64,000 nucleotides of DNA from Argopecten irradians (Eukaryota; Mollusca; Bivalvia; Pectinida; Pectinidae): positions 13,084,008 through 13,148,007 of the forward strand of contig NC_091134.1 in NCBI RefSeq assembly GCF_041381155.1, in the 5' to 3' direction. Numbering within the stretch: the first letter of the stretch is position 1; every line of letters begins with the position of its first letter. Below the pieces are notes generated by a model. The model searched no databases. It had not been told where the DNA came from and worked only from the letters and a program-made list of their open reading frames with translations. The translations under genes were made by a program, and so were the position numbers. This document shows, piece after piece, positions 35,166 through 47,865 of the stretch.

Positions 35166-38110
35166 ACTCAGATGGTGCACTAGGCTAATCAACACACCGA
35201 AGACCAGTATTCTGGTGATAATTATAAAAGTGACAGTGTGGGTAATTAGTCACCTGTCAGCATTCCCTAATTAACATCTATTGTATATGTAGTTAATAGT
35301 AATCAATAGGCCGTTCAGCATTTACAGAGACCCTGTAAATAAAAATTATTGAAATATCTATTATTTTAATTGTTGTGTCTTCGTATTCATATTTCCACTA
35401 ATGATGTGGACAGATCGATATAATCCAGCATACATATATATATAGGTATAAAAAGTAAAAACGTATTACACAAAAACGTGAACAAAAAGTTTAATGATTT
35501 AGTCCACATAGATGTTTTCTTTTTTTTCTATTCACAAATTAATGAGTAAAAAGAAAAGTACTATAAAGCTAACTTGAATTGGAGCAAATAAAGACATTGA
35601 CGTCTTGTAACGCCACATAATGGTAGAGTGTGTAATTTACACTTAATACGCCGGATAAGGCACACAATGCATAGGTGATCAGCGTCTTTAGCTGCATACG
35701 TCAATAGCTGAAAATCCACTTTCACAAGGAGACACTAAATGAATATGTCACATTATCTGCAATTTGCTCATGAACTAACCACAGGCGTTCTTAATCAATA
35801 AAGAAGAGTCCTTCCCTAAATCAATTTAGCTGTTAGTAAGACGTTATAGAAAAAAAAACCAGAAATGTTTATTATTAGTGCGAAAGCTTCAAGTTATAAA
35901 CATGAACAAGAGTGCATATTCACCTAAGTAATTTAGATTATTTGCCTTGGAATGACATAAAAATTCGCTAAGTATTATTACAAAAGATACACAAATACTA
36001 ATTATAAACAAAAATAGACTTTATAGTGACAAACGTACTGAAAACAAGGGAAACTTTGAAATGATTTACTAGAGATGTTCATGTTTTTTTCTGATATTTT
36101 GATATCAAATAGTGTCGATTCAGTCGACGGAGATTCATTTTAGCTAGGCTTATTTGTATTGGCACATGAGGTACGTAAATTTTATAGACATATGTAATAT
36201 AGTATAAATCATTTATACGATAAATATTTGTTTTTCCATTAAAAGATCAACTACATATAAAGTGGTTTTGATCTTTAATTGAAAGTGTTTCCATTAACAT
36301 GTAAACGATAATTGGGAAAATCGTGTTATTTTGACGTAGTAAATGTATATTGATTGATTCACGATGTCAGTGTATACCGGTACAAAAGGAGTAAAACGGA
36401 AGACGTACAGGTATCAATCATAAATCTTCATTAAAAATAAACTGTGAAGCAACTTATATTCCTTTGCGCATAAACATTGTGGGCCACATGAACTCGCGGA
36501 AATATAAACCCTTGAAAACCTGTGCAAGTGTTATTTTTAAGATCATTTTATCTGAAAACCGCGAAATACAGTTGCCCGAAAATTAGATGATTCGCAGCAG
36601 CTACGGGTTACAAAAACATAGGTTATTGTTCGTGATGCTTTTAAGCTTTGTACGTTAAACAATCATTTTGTTTTGGAGATTACTCCCCTGCAAACTCCTG
36701 ACTCATTGACATTCTTATCAGTACAAATCAAATTCATTGAAACCGATTTTTCAATTTCTTGACATTTAGTTCAGTTTTATTGTCACCGAATCGACCAATA
36801 TAAAACCATAGAATGATGTATGATCTGATTAAAGGAAGTGTTTTGCCAGATATCACGTGAATTGTATTTGTCATGAGTCAATGTGTATTGTGAACCATCA
36901 TTGTCAGGAGCATGGGATTTCAGAACTGATGTTAATCTTCTAACGACTATCTGAAATACATGACGTCTAAATAGTTTTGAGTTTGAGTGTTCACTGTATT
37001 AAATGCAAAGTTTGTAATAGACACAATACATTGATTAATTATGTTCTACTTAACCAACTCTCTATAAATTAGTCATATCGCAGTGCTATTGAAATACAAC
37101 AACTAGGGCTGTAATGAGAGGAACGCATTTTTAATGGACACAAATTATTTACAAATCGTTCTATTATGACTTCATTGCATTTCATACAAAAAACGATATC
37201 GATAGCATTTGGTAAAATTACTACACTATAAAACATTATTCTAGCGGCAAATCATGCATTTTGCAACAATAATATAATCAAAGGAATGCGTCTCATTAGA
37301 ATACAATTCATTTGAAAGACATATTTTTGTTTTAAATTTGACATCATATTTGCAACTTGCATTATCTATGGGCAGGCGTATACATTACCAAAGTAACGTA
37401 CAACTAAACTGTCGAATAACTAAATAATTATCATACAACTTCATTCGTATGATTATTTAAAGTTATATGTGCCATAACTGGTTGGAAATGGGTTTCTTCA
37501 GCAATCTATTGAAAACAATAAGATTTGATAAATTAAGCTGTGTAAATCATTCAAAGTTGCGGACAAACATGCATGCCACTTTATAAAATTTGCAACAAAA
37601 ACAGAATGAATTCACTGTAATAGTTCTGATGTTTAATGCATTATATTTACATCATCACTGCACAGTACCTATATGTTGCTTCTTAGCCCAATGTATGATG
37701 TATTTTCCAGTATTTACATTAGCAGTTAGACTCTGACGTACTATAATACCACAATCAGAGTTCAAAAGGTCAAGGAATGACTGGGTTTTACGTCAGTATG
37801 ATAATTCACTGAAGAATATAACATATTCTGAAAATTGATCAATTTGGAAATATATTCTTATGAAAATATTGGAATAGTTTGAAATGTTGTACTTATCGTT
37901 GTATGTCCCGTTTTATCGATAGGACTATTTCATCTATTGTTATTGTTTAGTAAGTTTTCCGTGGCAACACATCGGAAGGTGCAAGATCTCAACTCTTTCA
38001 CGCAAGATCATTAGCTGTTCCATCAAACGATATTTTTCACTATACAAACAACGTATAACTTTTATTTTCATAGTTTACTTTGCCCATGTTTTCTTTTTAT
38101 AATGGGAATG
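35166..38110. other. No gene recognised
   Basis: Nearly 3 kb of AT-rich sequence with no open frame of note on either strand and no element that I can delimit. Confidence 0.6.
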
Positions 38111-38300
38111 ACTGTATATATGTAAATTTAAGCATTGATAGTCATATTTTTGATATGCATTGGTGTGTAACGTAAATTGGGTGTTCTAGCATATCTATCA
38201 TGGTGCTCACCATTGGCTATGCTAGAACACCCAATGTATGTTACACACCAATGCATATCAAAAATATGACTATCAATGCTTAAATTTACATATATACAGT
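38111..38300. repeat. Nearly perfect 83-bp-arm hairpin
   Basis: Arms 38111-38193 and 38218-38300 are reverse complements with two mismatches in 83 bases, separated by a 24-base loop. The outermost bases are ACTGTATATATG. Any read-through transcript would fold into a long double-stranded RNA. It may be a recent fold-back MITE or a locally duplicated inverted segment. No target duplication is evident. Confidence 0.85.
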
Positions 38301-38596
38301 TAAATGCTTAAATGTTACTTTCGATGAAAACACATCTGAAGAAGTCACTTAATAACCGATGATAAATGTGAAATGAAATTTCAGACCACAGCTTGGCGTC
38401 TTGGTTTGACCAAGTGTACTGATTTTACTGCATTGTAGACGTAAATATCATAATGCTTGGCAGAACTGCAAGCATTCGATTTGAGATCTTTTATATACAA
38501 CGTTATAATAAATTTTGTATTTGTTTTCATACTTAACCGACCTTTTGATTGGCGGATTCTTTTTCATCATATACTATGAAGAAAAAACCCGAGAAT

Positions 38597-38627
38597 GGCG
38601 GGAAAACCCGCCGTTATCATGACGTCA
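38597..38627. promoter_or_regulatory. E2F-type palindrome next to a CRE octamer
   Basis: GGCGGGAAAACCCGCC (38597-38612) is a 6-base-arm palindrome that embeds two back-to-back E2F-like GGCGGGAA sites. TGACGTCA (38620-38627) follows eight bases later. It may lie inside a DNA element whose right hairpin is at 38757-38863. No gene is visible next to it. Confidence 0.35.
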
Positions 38628-38756
38628 CAATAGACATCAACGTTGTGTATTGATTTAGAAAAAAAATAATCCAAAGGAAAACCAATGGAATCGTACGTTT
38701 AGGCGTATTTTGTATTATCAAGTAGTCTTGAAAATTAATTATACGCATTCATATTA

Positions 38757-38863
38757 CTATTTTTTAACTTCATCGTGGTATGAATAAATAAATTTTGTTT
38801 GCAAACTTTTGTGAGAATCCGCAAACAATATTTATTTCATACCCCGATGAAGTTAAAAAATAG
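38757..38863. mobile_element. Inverted repeat, probable MITE end
   Basis: 38757-38802 and 38821-38863 are inverted repeats (core AACTTCATCG-GGTATGAATAAAT and its complement) around an 18-base loop, with a 3-base length difference and few mismatches. May be the right side of a larger element that includes the E2F-like palindrome to its left. Confidence 0.6.
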
Positions 38864-39905
38864 TCACATCAATGCTTAAGTGAGATTAAAACCTATACAT
38901 TACAAGTATTGTAATTCTCAAAATGTTTGTACCTTTTTGCGTTGAAAAACATATGAAAAGAGCTTTTATTGATTCGGGTGTTTGAAATAACTTTAAAGTT
39001 TATTCATTTATTTCTAATAAGCCGAATGTGATGAAGAAATACGTATGCCTGTGTCAAATGTGGGTTGTAAATGTTTTATGATCATGTCCACTGTTTAGAC
39101 ACATTTCGATTCTGCTAAATTTCTAAATCTTTTTCCGAAAAGGATTAAAAACTTTTTTCTATTTCATGAAAAACAGAGTGAATTTCAATCAATACAATTT
39201 CAACGGTAAAATTGCTTTTTAAAAAACAAGGAGTCAACTTTCATTTTAACCATTTTTTGTATTTGAATTTGATTACAGAAATTCTCATTTTATCGAACAT
39301 GTTTTCCGCAGAACTGTAACTTAATTGTCATGAACTATTCAAAATGTCAATAACGCATAAAACAAGTTAAAATCAATTACATATTATATTGTTTAATTAA
39401 CTAAGTGTCTGTTTCTCGGTTAATGGATTGTTATTGTTATCAAAACACAATATCGACCTCGTTTGTAGTCAATATTGCATCTTCATCAGATACCATTCTA
39501 ATATTTGCCCCCTATCCTAGGCGAAAATGTTCTTCAATATTGTTATCTTTATAGTTAGAGTGCTACGGCTGATAAGCATTGAGAATGTCAGAGAGGAGAA
39601 ATCATTTATGTGAATTATTGATATACTTGGTGCCCCAGTGATCTGATAAAACAGTATTGTTGAACCATTGAATTATTTAACGGTGTCGTTAAGAACAATC
39701 CGTTTAGCGTATAAAATCAATTTGAGTTCACAATTTGCTTCCATTACGGCAAGGTAACTACAAAAAGTAACTACTGATTTACTAACTTGCGTTGCAAATG
39801 CAGTGCAACAACACACATGGAAAACGCTCGACCGTAGATATTGTTTCCGAGGGGATAAGAAATAGTATAACGGTTGCTGATCCTGGAACCGAAGAATAGA
39901 GAGTA
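38864..39905. other. No gene recognised
   Basis: AT-rich spacer; an 81-codon minus-strand frame at 39673-39918 is unrecognised. Confidence 0.6.
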
Positions 39906-40034
39906 TTGGGTAGAGCAAAGGGGTTGGGGATAGAGGCTAGGGAGAGAGGTTAAGGGGTAGGGGTAGGTGTAGATGGTAGAAATAGAGGGTAAATGGTAGG
40001 GGTTAGGAGGTATGGGATAGAGGGTAGAGGGTAC
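39906..40034 (+). repeat. G-rich degenerate GGGTAG tract
   Basis: Repeated GGGTAG, GGGGTTAGG and GGGATAG words, with GGGGTAGGGGTAGG near 39955. Telomere-like in composition but irregular; four G-runs close together could form a quadruplex. Confidence 0.6.
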
Positions 40035-40836
40035 TAATCAATATCAGAATCAAAGGGGGTTTAAATAGACAGTTATGTTAACGATTGCCATTGTCCAGGT
40101 TAAACGATGCTTTTTAGCCTAAGTTTTGTTTGCCTCTAAGACTTGCTAAACTTGTCTGTGGGTGTTGCTATTTTGCTTTGAAATCCGCTCCAAAATACAC
40201 CAAATGTTCACAAAAATACATTCTTGATCATCTCCTAAAACAAAACAGACTTTACAAAAAAATCAAAATGTCTTTATACATTTTACATCTTTATACATTG
40301 CTCAAGCCGCATATTGAACTGTTAAAACTGATGCTTCCTGTATCCAAACCTATATGCTACGAACCATTAACCACCCTACCTTCAGCCCAAAGGGAAATTT
40401 CCAGAAATATAGTTTGGTTTGTTCTACGGTCCTTTTACATATCTTTTATTGTAAAATTTTTATTATATAATGTGACCTTCCTATTTTTGTCTTAATTATC
40501 ACTAGATTTTTCTGGTGTATGACAATGGATGTTGATGAGTCATGAATCAGTTGTTCAACCTTACATAAAGATTCAACTCAAGACACCATGAACATATTCA
40601 ACTGAACTGCTGTCTGAGTGATAAGGTAAGGGCTAAATGGTGAACATCAATATCACATCAAATAAAACAACAAAGCGACAAAAAATGGTGATGGAGGGAG
40701 GGCAGAATTTTGTTGTTTTCCCCGTGAATATTTTTCATTTGTGATAGGTAATTTAAATAACTGGAATCAAAACAACAACAAAAATAAAAATATTAATTAA
40801 TTTCCCGATCAAATCAAACTTTACTTTGCCGACCTG
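40035..40836. other. Unrecognised 121-codon frame and spacer
   Basis: The plus-strand frame at 40130-40495 starts with a non-ATG codon, has biased AT-rich codons and no domain that I recognise. It is probably chance. Confidence 0.4.
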
Positions 40837-41142
40837 CTACAACAAACCTTTGAGACTGAAATGTATTCGACCAAAATCTCTGTCAATTGATAGCTCAAGA
40901 TCGCAATCTTGTAAGCCAAAACCATAAAACTCACAGAAAGCTGGCCAACAACTGGCAAGTATTATCTTAGGTTTCAATGAATGCCCGTCTATACACTTAA
41001 CTATGGCAATCTTCACCGCTGTTTCAATATACGCAGGATAATAACATTTATCAAGCCATAGAAATACTTCAGTAGTGCTAAATCTTGAGGACATTTTCCT
41101 GACAGAAGTCATATCACTGGCACCGTTTTCTCTGCCCATGAA
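40837..41142 (-). pseudogene. Possible SAM-domain relic
   Basis: The minus-strand frame contains FSTTEVFLWLDKCYYPAYIE and then IDGHSL (about 40966-41085). This fits the start of a SAM domain (Ser/Thr, Glu-Val, Trp-Leu, Tyr-x-x-Tyr, Ile-Asp-Gly-x-x-Leu) apart from a loop about four residues longer than usual. The C-terminal SAM helices are not visible and the frame ends at 40837. An acceptor-like TTCTGTCAG precedes 41098. SAM domains mediate protein-protein contacts. It may be a decayed exon or one exon of an unseen gene. Confidence 0.3.
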
Positions 41143-41218
41143 GTGGGTTTTTTTATCGATCACCGCCGTTTTTCGATCCTGAGTTTGTTTTGCAGATATT
41201 CCAGAATTGATCTCCTCT

Positions 41219-41244
41219 GCCCCCCCACCCTCCCCCCCCCCTTA
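41219..41244. repeat. Poly-C tract
   Basis: About 26 bases almost all C, with a few A and T interruptions. Confidence 0.85.
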
Positions 41245-42190
41245 ACCGGTCTTCCTAATATGTAACGGTATAGCAATCTAAGCTTCATTCTAAAGGATTG
41301 TATATAAATTGACGCGGAATCCGTACAGCAATTAAAGTACCGTTCCGTATCCGTGATGTAGATCGATATATTCCCAATCCGTTTACTGATTAAAGGTTAT
41401 CAAGTCAGTGACTGCCCAGTCATTGTAAATACTAACACCTTAAATGTCAGACGCGGAGCGCGGAGTGACAGATTACATGGCAGGATCTTTGCATCAATAA
41501 TCGGGCCTATGGAGGGTTGCTCTCTCCCGGCTATAGTGTCAACACCTAAAGATGTATTGTAAATACATCACTGAGTGATTTATAAGATACCATACTGTCA
41601 ACAAACTTTCTTTCGTATGCGATTTACTCTACAGAGTTTGGCAATGGCATGAATGTTATTTATACCAATTGGCAAATCCGCGAATGTTATGCTCTGCCAA
41701 TTGGTTTTATAATGGTTATCACGAATTTTCATATTCGAGACAAAATGTTTAAAAACTTTGTTAACAGCAACCGTAATATGCACGTTGATTCATATAGCAA
41801 TCTATTGAATATAACTATTTCAATCTTTAGCGAGCGCCATTTTCTGTTATTTCTTGACCTTATTGAACTAATTACCTAAATGTTCCGTTCAGTGTAAGTT
41901 CAATTTGCTTACGTTACTTTCGCTGAGTTAATTGATGTCATTCTGTTGTTTCATCTTTTCAATAAGTATAAGACAATTCAGTATTCAAATTCAATGATCA
42001 ATCATCATAACAATTCTTACAATAAAGTGTAATATTGATATAAAATTTAGTTCATTTTAGCAGGTTTCCTTAGCTGTTTTAGCAATAAACAAATGTTTCA
42101 ATGAGGAAATCTCAATTATTTTAATGTGTAAATAACTGAAATATGTATGGGTCCGGGAGTTATTCTACCAACATATGTTATGAAGGTATC
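41245..42190. other. No gene recognised
   Basis: Overlapping short frames on both strands near 41600-41880 are unrecognised. Confidence 0.6.
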
Positions 42191-42353
42191 TGGGCGCAGT
42201 TTCATGATATACTCATTAACTTTATATGGAATTCCTTAGCTGAATATAGTAGAGATTTTAAGGAAGGCTCCTTAACTTAAGATATTTCTTTAACTTCTGT
42301 AATGCTTTTCTATGGGGAATTTGAAGTTAAGGAATGTTCATGAAACTGGATCC
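42191..42353 (-). mobile_element. Fold-back MITE, copy 2
   Basis: Ends carry CAGTTTCATGA (42197-42207) and its exact complement (42338-42348). Internal blocks such as GAATTTGAAGTTAAGGAATG and TAATGCTTTTC match the element at 4471-4658. More decayed than that copy. Relative orientation is hard to fix because the element is nearly symmetrical. Confidence 0.65.
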
Positions 42354-43964
42354 TGTTCATAATCAATGTCACCAAATGATTAATCTAGAGGATATATGTT
42401 TATCAAGGTAAAATTAATATTTTTGCTTAATGTAACACAAAGACAAATACGTTCATAACTTAGAGTTTATAACAGACAGAAGCCGCAAACATACGTATGT
42501 AGGGAACAACTAACTAAAGGAAAAATAGACCTTCGAAATGGCCCCGTGTATGGCCCTTGTATGCACGTATAGAAGATTGAGCCAAGGATAGAATTTTGAC
42601 CCTGCCACTGGTTGGTTGGATGACTACGAATTTCAAAAGTAAAAAATGTTTTCTGATGATAATCATTCTTAGGTAACACTAATATGAATTTTGAAAATTT
42701 AATGTTCAAAATATCAATGGTGATAATGAAAAGGTAAAAACATTAGAATTTCAGGATTTTTCACGGCAAAATGCATCTTAATTCAAATTGGCTACCCTGG
42801 TTGGAGTTTGGGCTGAAGAGCCCAATTTTTCCCCATTTCTATTGTTATATGAGAAGACAGACTTTAATTAAAAAATAACACAACAGCTAACTAATATTCA
42901 GCAGTAAAAGTTGATGTTTTGGTCGTCGTTTGCGCACTATTACAGCTTCATACCAATACACACACTTTATGCTGTAACGTGGGGGTAATAGTATATTACT
43001 TAAACCATGTATGGAGTGGTGTTATCAACAAAGCGTGTCGAAGGTTACGACTGACATGGTGACCTAGTTTTACAATAAAGAGATAAGATGTACTTTTCGT
43101 TTTCATACCCATTTGGCAATTTAATTTGTGTGTCTGGACGTTGTATCTATATAGCTCTGTTGATTCGTTATGGATTTTTCTGATAAGTTATTCTGTGTCG
43201 AAAGTCATAACATAACCTAACTAATATTGGAAGTTTTTTTTTTTTTATCTCGGAGGTTATTTGAAATATCTGTATAAGTCACTTCAGAATTTATATCTGA
43301 TTCATATGTTTATTTTATCATTTACTCTGTTATATCGATGTCTTGTCTACATCGTTGGCATTTATTTGTGCTAGAGAGCCATCGTGTTTAGATGATAATT
43401 CTTTACCATTCTTTAAATTTAATAATTTCGTCGTTCTCCTAAACATATACAGTATTCACAGGCATTACAACTTGATAACTAGTTTATGGTTTGCGAAAAC
43501 AAAATCAATCTTGCTTTCACTCACATTTTTATTTACAAATAACTAGTTTGGAATAGAAAAACAACTGAAACCTATTATTGAAAATTTCACAGCTTTTTAT
43601 GATAGAGGTTAACGATGCACAGTACCTGCAAAATAACTGCGGTTGAAGTGTGTTGTCAGTTTTCCGCTAAAGCAGTGATTTAAAATGATGGTTATTATGC
43701 CCTTTAATGTCTTTTTCAGGTTCAATTTTTTTATTAAAAAAAACCGCCAAACAGGACATATACAACTGTGCCCTTTCACAGTATGGGATCCATTCGACAC
43801 ACCTTATTAAACCAGAAATTTACTGTTTTATCCTAATTTTGAATTTTCAAATGCAACGTATATTATCTGATACCATGATATTTTAAGAGAGAATGGAAAA
43901 ACATTATACCTTTCAGCTAAAGTGTAGAGTAGAAACAATGTATTGGCTTACGAGGGTGCCTCAC
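42354..43964. other. No gene recognised
   Basis: AT-rich spacer with frames up to 80 codons, none recognised. Confidence 0.6.
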
Positions 43965-43968
43965 TTAA

Positions 43969-44850
43969 AGCTGACAATGCAAGTTAAAAACATGCATTTG
44001 AAATTAAAAAAAAAAAAATATTAGCGAAATATTTTTTCAAAAATTGTTTCTGAGACATCCCCTAGTTATGACAGTGTGGTATCTAAGGAAGTGGCAGCCA
44101 TTTTTCTTTTGCTCTTCTTAGTAACCTTCACTGGCCAACCCCCTATATAAAGCACGGGACACTTGACACACGTGTGTCATTCTAAACATGTCTTGTCTCA
44201 GATACACATGCCCCGATATTGCAAATAACAATGTCAAATTGAAAATAAACACTGCTCTCACCTGACAATATTTCATTGATGTAATAGATGAATGTGTTGT
44301 CAGCTATATCCCAACATATGTCCAATACGAACTAATAACACACTTCAATATACACCAAATTTTACACGTACATGTACATCGACACGTGTGTCCTTGATAG
44401 TTGTCGCTCGCTCGGGTCAGGTACGTAGTCACATGTACATGGTCAGTTGAGTGCATCGAGTACAATGATATACGTGGAGATATGTGGACGGATTATTGTT
44501 TGGATTTCTATTCACTTGCGTTGGAATTTTATTTTGAGAAACATCTAAATGACAGCTAAGAGGAGTTGACATGTTTTCTTGCTAACAAAAGTCCCATATA
44601 GTTTTAAAGGTGAGGGTTTTGTTTACCTATTTGTAGGTGATATATACTGTGGACTGCTTGGCGTATGGGTACACGAATGAGCGCACGTGTGTCGATTCAC
44701 GCGCTTTATATACGGGTCGGTGAGTCGTCGGAATGTAAAACAAAAATGGCTGTCCTCAACTGGGGAATGTCTCATAAACGATTCTTGGACAACGAGTATA
44801 CTTGTTTAAAAAAAAATCATTTTAATAATTTTTAACTTTCATTGTCAGTT
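43969..44850. mobile_element. 882-bp long-TIR DNA element with TTAA ends
   Basis: Ends are AGCTGACAATG and the complement of AACTGACAATG, with TTAA directly outside both (43965-43968, 44851-44854). The inverted similarity extends about 200 bases into each side. Shared blocks include GAGACATYCCC, CAGCCATTTTT, TATATAAAG and ACACGTG. Each arm holds a TATA box pointing inward (44144-44152 on plus; 44704-44712 on minus). The middle (about 44190-44670) has no coding frame, so it is non-autonomous. TTAA suggests piggyBac-type insertion; class is inferred. Confidence 0.75.
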
Positions 44851-45047
44851 TTAACCGTCTGTTAATCATGTTTAAAAATGTCCACCAAACACTTCCTTCA
44901 TACTTATTATCCCTTATCCTATTATCCTTAAATATGGTTTATTAACCCGTCTATTTAGATTATAAATAGTAGAATTATTATTTTGTTGATTTACTTTAAA
45001 AAAAAAAACAAAAAAAACATTTAATGTATTTACTCCTCTGTTCTACT

Positions 45048-45273
45048 AGAGTTACTTCCCCTGGATTGCCTCTATTGGTACTGACCAGCTTAAACATTTT
45101 TCGAGGAAAATATTTCGTTTTACTCGTATATTTTATGGGTGTATTATCATGAAACCTCGACTAAAATGTTGCAGGCGATTATGAAAAATATCGCAAGATT
45201 CAAATGTCGCATGATTCATTACCTAGAAATGTTCCATTCTTTCTCATACAAATGGTCCAAGGGAAACAACTCT
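45048..45273. mobile_element. MITE, AGAGTTRYTTCCC ends
   Basis: AGAGTTACTTCCCCTGGA at the left is matched by the complement of TCCAAGGGAAACAACTCT at 45256-45273. The end sequence resembles the palindrome at 5332-5391. The 67-codon frame that overlaps the right end is not a gene. Confidence 0.55.
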
Positions 45274-46538
45274 TCTTTACACAAAGACTTTCTCGAGAGG
45301 TTCATCACAAAATGGCTACATAAACATATAATGCGTACTTAAGCATGTTAAGGCAATGCCATGCTCTTTCAAAGCAAGATTTGTTATACATAAATAACGT
45401 TAAGCTTTACAATAGCATCTATAATACTTTTAAAATTACATTTTATATATTATTTGTGTATTCCCCGATATTAGGTATATATTACGTAAACGTTATATTG
45501 TAAGCTGTAGATTATTATCATGTGTCATTTGTCGTAAGAAATTGTCCATGACTGGGTCTTCATTCTATGTCTTATATGAGAAATTATTATCAATGCATCT
45601 ACGTATATCCAAAACGATTATCTCAGAAACATAAGTGACGAGGAAGGCCTCTAACTAACGATTTAGGGTTATATGCATGTAAATCTAAGCCACAAGAAAG
45701 CCCATATTGGTACCACTTCACTGGGATAATATGTTGGCTATCATTTTAGCCTTCTTACTTATGGGAGTTGCTGCCGACGTCTAGACACGCTAAAATTTAC
45801 GAAATTACTGTTTAACGTTCAGCACAAATGAAGTAGACATACCAGTTTGTTCGTTGACAGTATTATGTGGGATTTGCTGTTATGTGGCCTTGGTAGTTTG
45901 TTTCATTGAAATAATACTATGTCGAATTGAAGAGTTTTACGTGCCGCCACCTGATCGTTTCTGGGCACGCGGATATAACACTATGTCAAGATTTGCCCTA
46001 TTATATAGGCACACACAGTAATTGTTTTGGTAATTTGGTTGATGGAACCTGCTTGAAGTGATTTCAACAGCAAAGTTTAAATGAAAATAGCTTCCGTGTG
46101 ATCAATACATTGTGGCATTGTGTCTCCTTGTGAATAGTAGAAACTTGTTCATTTTAATTGATGTATCGAAGACATATACTGTACTTGGTTCCATTACATG
46201 TGTACGAAAAATCGGACAACCCAGTAGATCAACACCCTGTATGCTGAATTAACAGGATGAACGCTACACTCATGATTGTGGTTAAAGGAGTAGGAGAAGG
46301 GGAAAGGGAAGATCCCAATTTTAGTGACAGGCATACCGCAGTCGCCATAACACACACGCACTTACGATAAACGTTACATCGCACATAAGAATTATGTTTC
46401 GTAAAGGCCCATTATGTTTTCGTATCACAATGTATTAATAACAGTTTTCAGATACTCATGGACATATAATACAAATGTCGCTAAATAAAAGAATCATTTA
46501 TGAAAACTTTATTATTAGTGAAGTATAAGGTTTCACGC
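45274..46538. other. No gene recognised
   Basis: Spacer with possible very old retroposon fragments (near 45850-45910 and CATACCGCAGTCGCC near 46330), too diverged to delimit. Confidence 0.5.
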
Positions 46539-46627
46539 CAATCAAATTTGATATTTTCACTTGCTTTTGTGCAATTGGAATGCACAATCCGAATGCAACT
46601 TTGACAGTGGAAATATCATTTTGATTG
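46539..46627. repeat. Imperfect inverted repeat
   Basis: CAATCAAATTTGATATTTTC at 46539 and its near-complement ending at 46627 form about 21-base arms around a 46-base loop. Confidence 0.5.
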
Positions 46628-46826
46628 TTACCTCATTAGTTTGCCTGCAAATATGATCTCATATTTTTGTGTAGAAATATGACGATATGCTCCCAAAATT
46701 ATGACGTAATAATCGCAAGTGCAAATAACTATTTATAAACTACAATGGCGGAATAACTTTTGGCGGAACTATACAGTAGTATGGTTTTCTTTAAATAGAA
46801 GCAAGACAAAACACATAATGCATAGA

Positions 46827-46884
46827 GTGAGGTGGAAACATTTTCACGAGTACTTCGTGAAAAATATCAAAGTTTCCACCTCAC
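46827..46884. repeat. 58-bp hairpin with 13-bp perfect ends
   Basis: GTGAGGTGGAAAC (46827-46839) and its exact complement (46872-46884) enclose a second inner stem TTTTCACGA / TCGTGAAAA. It lies inside an unrecognised 88-codon frame. Confidence 0.6.
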
Positions 46885-47865
46885 AAGATGATATATTACT
46901 GCTATTCATCAGAAACAAGGAACATAATCTATTTAATGAATACCTTCAAGTATCGCGTTGGCCTTGGGTCTGTATGGCTTTGTAATTGGTTTAAAAACGA
47001 TGTTTTTTTGCATTATATGCATTGATAATATGACTGAAGGCAAGGTCTTAAAGGACGCAGTCAGATGTTTCAGTAACCATTAATTATGCACTGTTAAAAA
47101 GTTCAATTTATCGAAATATAACGGAGCCGAATTTTCTGTTTATTTTTTCACTCATATATCCACTCTCTATCCTTGTCCCCAAACCCTCCTTTGAGAAGGA
47201 AATCCACATAAGAGAAGGAAGAAATTTTTATTTCCGTAACAGATATTCCGTGTTTGGTCAGCTGATTATATTGGAAGGTGGTCTATCACTTGAACGCTTG
47301 CAAATAAAAAGCAATAAGCACTGTGCTTCTGCCGGATGAAGATTATATTCGTCGGATCATAAAAGCGTTTGAACCGCTTGATTATATAATGAGCTGACGT
47401 CAAAGCATTGCATTCACACTGATGGGATTTCTTGCCCTTAATAATTAATCTAATAATATAATTAATTATTACCGAGATATATTTTAAAATCTTACGGACT
47501 GGAAACACCGTTTTACATTAAAGCTTACTGTATAAAATATTATTATAAAGATAATATTTTAACTCTAATTTTTGAAGAAAATTTCATAACGCTTTTCCCC
47601 ATCAGAAACAGTAATAGTAATTCGTAAAAAGCTGACAAAGAAACCATTCATTTAATTTGATACAGTTTTGGAATGATTCTAATATCATAATCAACCATTC
47701 ATTTTGTTTTACTATCTTGTTTTTTAATAAAAACTACATTTAATGTTAATAACGTACTTAGTCTGAATACGCCATAGTCATTAAATAACAATAAAACGAT
47801 GATAACCTTATCTGCAAATTCACTGTCAGGCGTGTCGTGGTAGTACATGTATATAAACAGGCCAG
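46885..47865. other. No gene recognised
   Basis: AT-rich spacer; an 80-codon minus-strand frame at 47266-47508 is unrecognised. Confidence 0.6.

Noticed and set aside
39906-40034. Interstitial telomere
   Set aside because: The words are irregular (GGGTAG, GGGATAG, GGTTAGG mixed) with no run of true tandem telomere units.
40130-40495. 121-codon plus-strand frame
   Set aside because: Non-ATG start, AT-driven codons, no domain, no neighbouring gene structure.
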